From Rhizophlyctis rosea (taxonomy: Eukaryota; Chytridiomycota; Chytridiomycetes; Rhizophlyctidales; Rhizophlyctidaceae): 64,000 bases of DNA. A program made the position numbers and the translations under genes. Shown here in pieces: positions 1-10,136 of this stretch (its first letter is position 1; each line of letters starts with the position of its first letter). The stretch is from contig JADGJC010000069.1 of NCBI GenBank assembly GCA_027596075.1, forward strand, positions 29,074 to 93,073, given 5' to 3'. The notes beneath the pieces were generated by a model. That model searched no databases. It was not told the DNA's origin and saw nothing but the letters and a program-made list of their open reading frames with translations.

Positions 1-3000
1 CTCCCAATCACTCCCCCCACCCTCATCCTCATCATCACTCTCCGCAACCTCCTCTTTCCTCGTACCATCCAACCCAGCAGCCCTCAACATACTCTCCTGA
101 TAATTAACATCAGCCTCCAAAAGCGCCTCAACATCCCTCAACTCCCTCTCCAAATCAACACTCTGACTACTCGTCGACATCGCATCGTCTTGGCTTTGTG
201 TGTGGTGCGCGACGAAGATTGGGGATGAGGCCTGTGAGGGTTGGTGTTAGGTTGTGGGGTTTTTGGAGAGGGTTTTTTGGCGTTGGCGGAAGATACTGAT
301 GTGTCCTCCGCATGGAAAGAATTGAATGCTGAGTACTGACCTTCGATCCCCGCGCGGGTGTTGAGCCAAATAAGTCCGATAACGAGTCGTGCCGTCTGAA
401 CGTTGACCCACCCGACCGTGGCGGCGTAGAAAACCTCATCGGTGACGCCGATTTCGACGGTGCTCTCCTAATGGGCGGCGCCGTTGTGGACGTCACTCCT
501 CCATTCGCGTTCGAAGGCGACTGTAAGAGTTGTGGGCGTGTCGGGATCTGCGTCTGTTTTGAAATTCAATGACATGGCCTAACGAAGACGAGGATCGCTC
601 AGAAGTATGCCACCTACCGGTTGTACCATCGACCTATCCCGACTTCGATACGTCTTCTTAGCGGGAGGCGATACGTGTGGTGATTCCAATGTCGGTGAAC
701 TTCCTTCGGCAGGAGTGACGGTGCCGAGTGGTATGGGTTGTGATTGGTCCGATTCGGAGTCGTCGGGGAAGTCGTATATGTCCCGTTTCCTATTGTTGAT
801 ATGACTAACTTGTCAACTCCCTGCGCCCACCCAAAAATGCAAAGATAGTTCAACCGCCGTTGTCGACCTACTTTTTGACTTTCGCAGAACTCGGAGTCGT
901 ACCGCCCGTCGCGCCAAGTTGAGAAAGATTAGGTGTCGTGTTATACACCTGCGCATTCGCCACCTGTCGTCCCAAACTACTCTTCAAATCCGACCCCACT
1001 GGCACCAAACTCGATTTCCCACCCAAACTCCCACCCCCCACTCCCCCATCCTGACTCCCCACCTTCCGCCTCTTCTCCTCCACACCCCCCTTCGCCTCCT
1101 CCCGTCTCCTCTTCCCACCAAGTACATTCTGCGACCCGCCCAGACTTTGTTGTTTCCCCTCCAGCGAAGCAGCAACACCCCTTGTCTCCGCCGAAATAGT
1201 AGCAACATCATCCAACCCTTCAACACTACCGACATTCCCCTCGTCTTCCAAAGAATCCATGAATAATCTCCGAGCCAATGAGGACGCCCCGCCCACTTTT
1301 CCACCTCCCTTATCACCTCCCTTCTCGCCGCCCTTCTCCCCTCCAGCTTGACCCACACTCCCCCCACCACTCCCACCTCCCCCCGCCGCACCCCCCACAT
1401 CCCTCCCCTCCCCAGAATCACCCATCCCCACCCGAGGCGACTCATCCCCATCCGAAATCAACTGCGGCGAATCCGGCTGATCAAGCAACATCTGTGTATC
1501 ATGTTCCATCCCCGGCGTATACCCCTGGGTCGTTGAAGAATGTTGCAAAATCTGTGACTGTAGCGAAGGAATAGGAGCTTCGAGTTGGGTTGCGTCTAGT
1601 TCCATGTTGGTTGCTTCGTCGTCTTCGAGGTCTGGGTCGTCGGCTAGTATTTTGAGGACTTGGGAGAATGGGTTTGGTGCGTTGGGAGGTGGAGGGGCAT
1701 TTGTTGTTATTCCGTTTTGAGTATGCGGATCAAGGTCATTGACGTTGACGACCCGACTCGTTCCGTCCTCTTCCTCCAGATCGATCACGACCCGTTCTTT
1801 CTCCTTAACATCCTCATACGCATCGACATCGATCAGCTCTCTGTCAACAACCGGCTCTTCAAGATCAATCACCTCACTGTCAACAACCGGCTCTTTGCCC
1901 TTCCTATTTTGCGGTTTGGTTTGCGATGACGCGGCTGTGGGAGCTCTTCGTGGTGACTGGGACGACGCGGCTGCAGGAGCTTTTCTGGGAGATTGGGATA
2001 ATGCGGCCGCGGGGCCTTTTCGTGGCGATTCGAATGGAAGACGGCGGGCGGGGCGTGCTGGTGTGGGTTGTTCCGCTGGCGGGGATGGTGATGGTAGTTT
2101 GGGTATCTCGTCGAGTGTTGGAACGCGGCTGTGAGCGGGTTCGATGTAGTCTTTGTCTACGTCGATGACGATGGGTGATTGGGATGATGGACGGGATGTG
2201 GGTTTTGCTTTTGGTGGTGCAGATTGCGAAGATGTGGGTTTCGATTGCGAGAGGTTATGTTGCGAGAATGAGGGTTTTGTTGTTGCGAGTGCTTCAGGTG
2301 GGGCTAGTTTTGAAATAGGGCGCAGTGAGACTTCTGATTGAGAATGAGCGGGATGAGATACAACTTTTGTGGATGGAGCTTCGACTGGCGTCGGTAATGG
2401 AAGCGGAGGTTTTGGGGAGGCATGTTGGGGCGGTTTGGGCTGTTCTATTTTCTCATTTTCCAGCACACTTTTATGAGAGGATTTGCCCCGACCACTGTTT
2501 GCTCGCGCCAACGGTGGACCCATCGGTATCTTCTCCTGGCTTTTCGATTTCGTCGGCAACACTCTACCTTTCCCATGCTGTTCCCCAACAACATGCGTCT
2601 CATCCTGACGCAATGTTTCCGCTACTTTAAGCGCCGGCACAGTGGTTTGTGCCTCATCTTGCAGTGTTGTCTCCGCCACTTTCAATACCGGCACCTTAGC
2701 TGTTCCCAGACCCGGCCGAGGTGCATTGCGTATAGGACGATATTCTGGTCTGTACATCATCCAAGGATTCGTGCGTTCTGTGCACCGGATAAACAGTCGC
2801 CCGCCTGCAAGATACGTGTCCCGTGCGCGTCTGACTCGTTCCCGAAAAGCATCCCAATCGTCCGGCGGCCCAGCCGGCACGTACTCTACGAACCGCATAT
2901 CTTCATCATCATTTGACGCCTCCGCGTGCATGGTTCTAGAAGTTGACGACGAAGATTGAGGATCAATTGAACGGGAACTTCGAGAAGTATCACCCAATAA

Positions 3001-3159
3001 CGGTGGGGGTTTGCCCCAACGGTAAATGACACCCTTATGAAGAACGGGTTGGCGGCTGGCGGTGGAGGCAGTTGTGGATTGGGTGGACCTTGCGGTATTG
3101 CCTTCACCAGCTGTCGGCAACACGAGCTCTGAAACTAACCCTGTCAGCTGGATCTTCAT
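1..3159 (-). CDS. Disordered nuclear protein with SUMO-interacting motifs, 4 exons, 3' end outside window
   Basis: I join four minus-strand exons: 3159-872, 789-618, 553-341 and 231-1. Introns are 790-871, 554-617 and 232-340, all GT-AG, and every junction keeps phase, which is strong support for one gene. The visible 968 residues are mostly low complexity. The N-terminal 150 residues look foldable (GVIYRWGKPPP near 43; FRERVRRARDTYLAGGRLF near 105). Residues 330-461 carry four hydrophobic-acidic motifs of the SUMO-interacting type (VIDV, VIDL, LIDV, VIDL). Three SPRK/SPRR sites near 378-404 match the CDK consensus, and basic clusters (KRRREE, EKRRKV) could be nuclear localisation signals. 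Exon 2 begins KKRDIYDFPDD, a conspicuous acidic motif; exon 4 starts a probable coiled coil (VDLERELRDVEALLE). I infer a nuclear scaffold regulated by SUMO and phosphorylation. I do not recognise the family. The start at 3159 is the first usable ATG, but a TTTCAG just downstream could be an acceptor for a further 5' exon. Confidence 0.72.
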
Positions 3160-3831
3160 TCAGCTTCTGCTTGCGAACTACGAAGTGGCAGAGTTCCGGG
3201 TGTGCTTGTTCGAGACACAGTATAAAGTGTACCCCCATACTACGCGCTCGGCATCTGGCCAAAAGAGTGTGAGCCAAAGTAGTGAAATGCGCTTGCTAGT
3301 GTGTATACCTTTTCACTTCAAAGGCGATGATAGCACATCGACTTCAAGCAGTATGGGAACAGATGGATGCACTTGGGAAAAGAAGGAATGTGAAATCCAA
3401 AGGGCAAGTCCGAACTCAAAGAGGGTCAGACGATGCATCATTCAATCAGACATTTGGTCACTGCGGACAATCATGGAGTCATGTGACTGATCAAATTACC
3501 GATGGTTTCTCGCCAATTATTTGTTTACAAACAAAGTTTGGCAGACCGCCACGCCCTGCCTCGCCCTTCTCGCCCTTCCCAGCCTTGAAAACGACTTCAT
3601 TTACTCGTCATCTAATTACCGTGACCGTGCTGCGTTTGGAAAGTCTACATCATATGTACAAGGACAATCAAGTGAAAGTAAGTAATAATTGTGGGAAACA
3701 TTGCAAAAGTGGTTCCCTACCAGAAACCCCAGTATGTTGCACGTCTCCTTTGTTACCCCACGAATAGGGGCCTGGAGAAACTCACCACCCCTATGAACTT
3801 TTAACACCCAGGGCAGGACCATACCGATAAG
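3160..3831. other. Divergent intergenic region
   Basis: Lies between the head of the minus-strand gene ending at 3159 and the plus-strand F-box gene at 3832. Short ORFs here overlap in several frames and none resembles a protein. It presumably holds both promoters; I see no clear TATA box. Confidence 0.5.
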
Positions 3832-5375
3832 ATGCCTCAAATGAACACCATCACCACGCCCAACCCAACCCCTCCGCTCGCGAACCTTCTCCCACCCGAG
3901 ATGTTAACTCACATCTTCAACTACCTTCGCCCACTTCTGTCAAACCTCACCGAAAAGAAGCGGTTCGAACGCCGAATGGAGTCATACCGAGCCTACCGGA
4001 ACTGCGCCCTGACATGCAAAACATGGAGTCTCATCGCATTACAATTCGTATGGTCAGATATCATTGCTGACCACTCCAAACGGGAGGTGCAAGCTGCATG
4101 TGGGACGCAGTTCTCGTCGTTCGAGGTCGTCTGTCAAAAAAGGGATGCCGGCAAGATACGGCGTGTTGATCTTCAGCATTATAACACAAAAAGTGTTGGG
4201 CAGTTGTGTGCAGCCTTGGGTCAATGTAAGAACTTGAAAATTGCAAAGCTAAAGCGTGGGATGATTGGTTGGAAGGATCTAGCTTTGCTATTTCAAGGAT
4301 GTCCACAGGTGGAGTCCCTGTCCATAAGTCTAGACCACAAAGGAAGCTGGGTCAAAAAGCTGTGGGAACGCGAGCCGGTAAAAAATCAACTTGTGGCCGG
4401 ACTTCAAAATCTCAAAATCCTAGACATCCGCATCCGAACGCTCGAACAAACCTCCTTCGTCGACTTCATTCTCGCCAACCTGTCCTCATCCTCAACCCTC
4501 AAAGCACTCACTTACTCCAGAGATTACGAAACTCCGTCACGGATGCGTGATTCCCAACTCCACCACTGTCCCCCAGCCCACCTCCCTTCCACTCTCACAT
4601 TTTTCGAATACTTCGGCAGCCCCTACCGCGAATCTCTGGACCCCCGTTTCACCAACCTCCCAACAACCCTCACAACATTGATCATCCACTCAGCAATCTT
4701 GATGATACCTTCACGACGGGCATTGCCCGCTGCACCAACCTGCATACTCTAAGTCTGCAAGACGTACACCTTCCCGCCACCACATTCTCCCTCGCGCTAG
4801 TCAATGGCCCTCCAATTTCCACCTTCCACTTTCGTGACACCAACGCTTTCGACACTCCTCCTTCATGGAGCACCATCATCGAATCTTGCGCTCAGTACTG
4901 GACTAACCTCCACTTACATGGCGTTTCGCTCGACCCAGAACTCTTCCAGCTCATTGCAGAAGAGGGCAAACACTCCCTCCAAACCGTCCGCCTCATCTAC
5001 TGTAAGGGCACTAAAGACGAAGAAGCTAACATCCAGTTCATCAACACTTGCCGGAATCTACGGGAGTTCACCAACAATCAAGTCATGACGGAGGATGTGG
5101 GACGTGGGTATGGGGTGCGTGGCAGTTGTGGGTGTGGGCAATCTAGGCTTGTGGTACAGAATAACAGGGATGATTGGACTAGGGGTGGGTTGAGTCCATC
5201 GGATTTGGTGGCGGATGTCATGGAGCGGAGAGGGATTGAGCGTTGTTGGGCGGATTGTGGGAGGGAGGAGGTGGAGCTGTTGGAGGAGGAGTTGGTTTGG
5301 GGGGCGCAATTGGTTGGGTTGAAAGGGGTAATGGGGGAGGTGAATGTCCTTTTCAAACAACATGACCACATGTAG
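3832..5375 (+). pseudogene. F-box/LRR protein gene with an internal frameshift
   Basis: The N-terminal F-box is clear: LLPPEMLTHIFNYL at residues about 21-34, then ALTCKTWSLIALQFVWSDI. Leucine-rich segments follow (LKIAKLKRG, VESLSISLD, LKILDIRI). F-box proteins bind Skp1 and present substrates to SCF ubiquitin ligases; LRRs are the usual substrate reader. The first frame ends at 4752 with a non-LRR tail. A second frame, one base back, takes over between about 4660 and 4700 and continues with good LRR text (CTNLHTLSLQ, LHLHGVSLDPELFQLI, LREFTNNQ) to a stop at 5375. I see no splice sites that would make the switch, so it is a one-base indel in the genome or in the assembly. If the error is technical, the intact protein would be about 514 residues. 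Confidence 0.75.
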
Positions 5376-7160
5376 CATTGTTTTTGTGGAGCGCAAGGTC
5401 TTCGGATGCGGCTTCTTTATGTGGAATTTCATACACGATACTCATGCCTTATCAACATCAACAAAGACTGACTAAATGCGACTGGCAACTTACTATCAAG
5501 AATGCAACTGGATGTCGTCCCCTGACAACACGATAATGTGAAACCCGTGTAGACTTGCTGGTGCTAAGACTTTCGTGAGTTGCTAAGATGGTATTTACTA
5601 ACCTTTTGATGATTCTGCTATGACTCAGCATTCTTTTCAAGTCGTTTACCCATAGTTCAGCGTTTCTCATTTTGAAGCAGTTTCAGATTGATTGGACGTG
5701 AATGTCCTACCTCCAAGGCGTCCTGGCCGATATGGGCATTGATGCATCATATTATGATGCGCGTGGTGTTCAAACGTAGAGAGCAGGAATGATTATATTA
5801 GGCTGTGTACATGCCCAATTGATATCTGACCCAATCCGCACATCAAAGGGGTTTTGCTAAGCGCCCAACACCCACACGCATCGGATGCGGATCCCAAGTC
5901 ACGTACTGAAGCTCTCCAAAAGCACAGCACAACGAAAGCAGCTGGACCATATCCTTGCAGATGTGACGAGGAAGCAACATCGTCTGCATTATGCATTAGC
6001 ATCACCACATGTGTGACAACTAAAGGCTGGCTGTACAGCTGGCTGCGCAGTTTGACCGGAGGTGGAGCTTCTGGTAACTCTTTCTTCGAGCCGGCCGCTG
6101 TTTCAGGGAGGGTTTGGCCAAGATGGCTGCGGGAAGTGGGTGTTAGACGCGCAGCAAAACTCCTGTTGGCGTGCGGGAATCCATCAGATAAGAAGTTTGC
6201 ACGTGTAAATTGCCCCAATGTTCTACCACGTCATACGAGTCAGTGCAAATTTGTCATTGGCACTTCTTACATGCGGTTGATGAATTGTGTTGTCACGCTT
6301 GATATTTGTAACGGTTGCGTATCGGTTCTATGTTCAATCTGTTTTGCGCCAGGGAATAGATGTTCTAAATTTGTCAGGCATCGCGGTTCGAATAATTGGA
6401 CAAGCCGCACCTACTTATGTAGATGACTTATGGAACAACTGACTTGGACCCTGATGGAGCATGCTGCGCAATTTTCGCTTTGCTTGGATAAGCAAGGTCA
6501 CAAGCAGGGCTTCAAACGGCTCCCTGGACAGAAAGCCCAGAACGGGCCCACAGTGCTGCAGACCCGCCAAATTGGAGAAGTAAAGAAGGTGTGACAGGGA
6601 AGGGGGTGGATTGCCAGAGGTTGAGAAGCTCCCCTGCGATGGGCATGGCGTTAGGAGAGCGCGGACGAAGTGAGCACGAACTTCCTCTCTTGCTGTCTTC
6701 TCATTTGCCTCTCATCGATCAAGGACATGGCATTAATTCGTTAATTCTACCGCCTTCTGCCTGCTCCATCCAAGATATATTTGTTGACAAGAAAGTGTAT
6801 GCAGAACGCCAAGCTTTCTACCGTTTTTTTTTTGAATAGGACTCCGAGGTAGATGTTCATACTGTTATAATGGGATGTTTCTTCGATCGGCTGATCAGTT
6901 TTGATTTAGCATCGACCATAGGAGTCATCTTGCGTCTGTTGGCGAGTGTATTATTAAGTCAGGGTTATTGCACAACCAATATGGTTGGTCGTACGGTATG
7001 TACATGCCGCATTGAAGGGTTCTTGGAGACTCATCTGGGCGATTATCACACATAGATTGCAAAATACTTGCGATCTCTTGTGGGTACGGCTCACGGTCGA
7101 CCGAAAAGCGAGCTTGGTACCGACACTACGGAAGATACGTTTGAGCCCTCCCATCAGTCG
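5376..7160. other. Intergenic, no supported gene
   Basis: ORFs of 141 codons (5793-6218, minus) and 190 codons (5854-6426, plus) overlap each other and neither has recognisable motifs. An ORF at 6870-7055 could carry a 5' exon of the following HET gene, because a GTATGT donor-like site sits at 6996, but I cannot prove it. Confidence 0.45.
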
Positions 7161-9198
7161 ATGTCCTTCTCTTCCCCGGCCACCTCATCGCCCGCGTCCG
7201 GCCCGCCCCGTCCTTCCTCCACCTCCTCCATTGGGATTGTCACGCCCTTCCGCTTCCACATCGTCCAATTTGTCCGCCCAGTCTGCTCCACCCCCTCCCG
7301 CTTCCACATCATCCAACTCGTTCACTCAGTCCTCTCCGCCGCTTACCCCGTCCATCCACTCCACCCGAAGTGATCCACCTACCTCAACAACCACCCTCGC
7401 CACTGGTATCTCACAATTGGCCATTCGTAAGCTTTTTGACTATGACAACATCACCCCAGGCGGCCATGAGTGCCTTTCTCACGTGTGGGGGGAGGTTCAT
7501 GAATTTGATGACCCTACCAACTACCGGAACAGCTTCAAGACGCTCGTTTCCAGCGCGGAAAAGCTCGCGGTGATCCAGGCCATGCGTAAAAACGCGGTTG
7601 AGCGGGGGACGTACCTGTGGGTCGATGTGTACGACGTCTCACAGAATGAAATCAAGCAGAAGAATGCACAAGTCACGGTCATGGATCGCGTTTATTCAAA
7701 CGCTAGTGTAGTGCGGGTGGTGATGAAGCTGGAGGAGAGCGAGACTATGATGGAGGTGAAACAAAGGGTGGTCCGGTGGATGGTCTCCAATATGCGATTT
7801 TATGAGACCGCCATCCAGCTCTGGAAACTCGATACACCTAATCGCGAGGTTATGTTTGAAAAACTGTCTCGATACCCAGATCCGGCTCAATGGGACATTG
7901 CCCCCATTGGCTATAAACGTAAGATGAGTTCACAAGCACTTTCCTTGCTTGCCGACCTCCGGGGATGTGCAGAGGACTGTCGCGAGATAGCCCAATTTCC
8001 ACACCAATTCAGCTATACTCTACCGCGCGAATGGGTCAGCAGAGTGTAGACATTGCAAGAGGCAATGTTAGCGAATGAGCTCGCTTATCACTGCTGGAAT
8101 GGCAGCAAAGTTTGGGATGGACCGTCCTGGAGAGAAAGGTGGGATGAAGTTGTTGACGCATACCTACGCTTTGTAGTCGAAATTGCATTAGAGGAGAAGG
8201 ACTGGTTGCGGAAGCGCTTCAACCTGACTGAGCGTTTTTGTCTTTCCATCTGCTCATCATTTCGGTTCAAGGAGCTTAAAGGCGCGAAACCCTTGGGGCT
8301 GAAATTGCAAGAGGATACTATAATGGTTTTGGCGGAAACGAACGCAAGATTTTGTAGCTATCCTCACGACCTTGTTTATAGGTATTGCAAGCTGTTGGGA
8401 ATCACTATGAAGGTCGATTACGGGGAACCCTTTGCGAAAGTATGGGCTCAGTATGCAACCAAGTTGCTATGGAGCGGCCTGGTTGCTTGGCCAGCAGCTA
8501 GGGCCGGGAGACGGCAGGTACATTCGGGAACTTGCTGGTGTCCCCCTTATTTAGAGGCGGTGGACGGAAAGAAGGGACGGTCATACAGTTTTCAGGCGCA
8601 GTGGATTCGGAGCCGAGGCGGCAAGACCGAAGATGAGTGGGAGTTGCTTATTCTGACAGACAATCGCCTACAATTCAAGGGAAAGCTTATCGGGCGTGTA
8701 GATCATGCTGTAGTTGAATTGAGAACTCACGTCATCTCACTGAACTATCGGGATGGACGAGGAGCAGCCCTCTGGAACTGGGGCCGACAAGGCAGTATTT
8801 CCGATTTCTGCAAAGTCCAGCAGAAATCCATGGTACGGAAAGGGGATCTAGTTGTTGCAACGGATCGGTGGACATTCTTACTCGCTGAGGATGGCACTCA
8901 TATCAAATGTGTAAATGCTGGAGACGAGCACGACGAGCGCATAGCGGATACAACCGTCAAATGGTCAACCTGGACGCTCGGTTGTGTAGGGGAGGGCGGA
9001 TGTAAATTTCGGTCTAACGGTGAGAAAGCCATGATCATCGGAGTCGAGCGTCAGCTGCCCAAAACATCCGAGAATGTGGACGGTCGGGTGGAATTCATCG
9101 GTCTGACCAATGATCAACGAGCCATGCTTCAAACTGAAGAAGGCTTCATTGAGCTGTTTGAGTCTTTGAGAAACGATCAAAGGCAAATAAAGCCGTAG
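7161..9198 (+). pseudogene. HET-domain (heterokaryon incompatibility-like) gene with nonsense codon
   Basis: One frame runs from before 7300 to 9198 with a single in-frame TAG at 8047-8049. Upstream of the TAG are HET-domain hallmarks: CLSHVWGEVHEF (family form A-L-S-Y-x-W-G), then YLWVDVYDVSQNE with the family's Q..M..IY..A pattern (QVTVMDRVYSNASVV). The TAG falls between SRV and TLQEAML, exactly where HET proteins usually have the Trp of the R-x-W-T-x-Q-E motif, so TGG to TAG is the simple reading. The CINQ core is already degenerate (DVSQ). The 5' end is also unclear: the Ser/Pro-rich ATG ORF at 7161 is in a different frame and would need a shift near 7230 or a spliced upstream exon. The C-terminal 380 residues have no motif I know. 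HET proteins act in fungal non-self recognition; this copy looks non-functional unless the stop is a consensus error. Confidence 0.7.
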
Positions 9199-10136
9199 CG
9201 ACAGCACATACTGCACATGTAAGTAGTTGCCCTTACTGTTTTCTTTTTCTCCGAGTTTCATGCAATAACAATGATCAAAGGCAGCACGTCTCGGCAAACT
9301 ATGCCCCGTCGAGAACTATACAAAAATCGGTCTGTGTAAACCTATAGTAAAGACGTTCGCCGAATATACGGACCCGCCTGTATATCAATCCGATTTATTT
9401 CACTTACAAAGTTGCGCTGTGTTAGTTGTGATGGTTAAGGAGCGGGGAGGAAACATAGTTCGCCGTGCCTTCGTTGTGACTTGTTACATCTTCCACTCTT
9501 CCAGACCATATGGACAGATGACTCAATCATCACTAACAGGGGATGGGCTTTGCGCCTTAACGATTGGTGATCTACATCCAAATCCCAAAATTCCAAATCA
9601 ATCTTTTCACACGCGCATTACTGAACTCTGGGAGGTATGTTGATCACGTCCATTTGAGTCCCATCGACCAACTATTTGACCTCAAATCAACAGCTGTCAA
9701 ATCAGAGAACATGAAAGGCATGATTCTCCACATAGTTGACATGAGTACACGCAGTTTGCGTTTTACCACTGCGTTGGGTGAACCGTGAATCAATTGGAAA
9801 GGTCCCCTCACCATTAAGTGCTGCTTATGCCATGTATCGAAGCATAGAAAGAATTACATGCTGCTCCTTGAAGATATCTGCCAGATGGGATTGGCAAGGC
9901 AAGAGCGCACTTCAAGGTTGATGGGATGCAATCCAGGTGATAATGGCAAATATCATTTAGGCCCAGTTGGCTGATAAATATTAAACAGTTTGTGCCAACA
10001 TCTATTCTTGCAAGCACCCGAAGATTGCGAAGCACCATCCTCATCGCGTCAACCTGTGACGTCCAAAATCCCTTGTTTCACATGTCTGCTTATATTTTGA
10101 TCACTCTGACAATGATACGATCGATGAAAGACTAGC
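9199..10136. other. Convergent intergenic region
   Basis: Between two genes that converge. It contains only short ORFs without motifs; I see nothing further. Confidence 0.5.

Noticed and set aside
540..575. Minus-strand ATG opening MSLNFKTDADPDTPTT, then an open frame after one TAG
   Set aside because: It overlaps an intron and exon of the spliced gene whose phases fit at every junction; the alternative frame needs an extra unexplained break.
6370..6390. GGTTCGAAT, a T-loop-like word
   Set aside because: No anticodon or D-arm arrangement upstream and no pairing acceptor stem.
5793..6426. Overlapping ORFs of 141 (minus) and 190 (plus) codons
   Set aside because: They occupy the same DNA on opposite strands, have no motifs, signal peptide or repeat, and odd composition; they look like chance ORFs.
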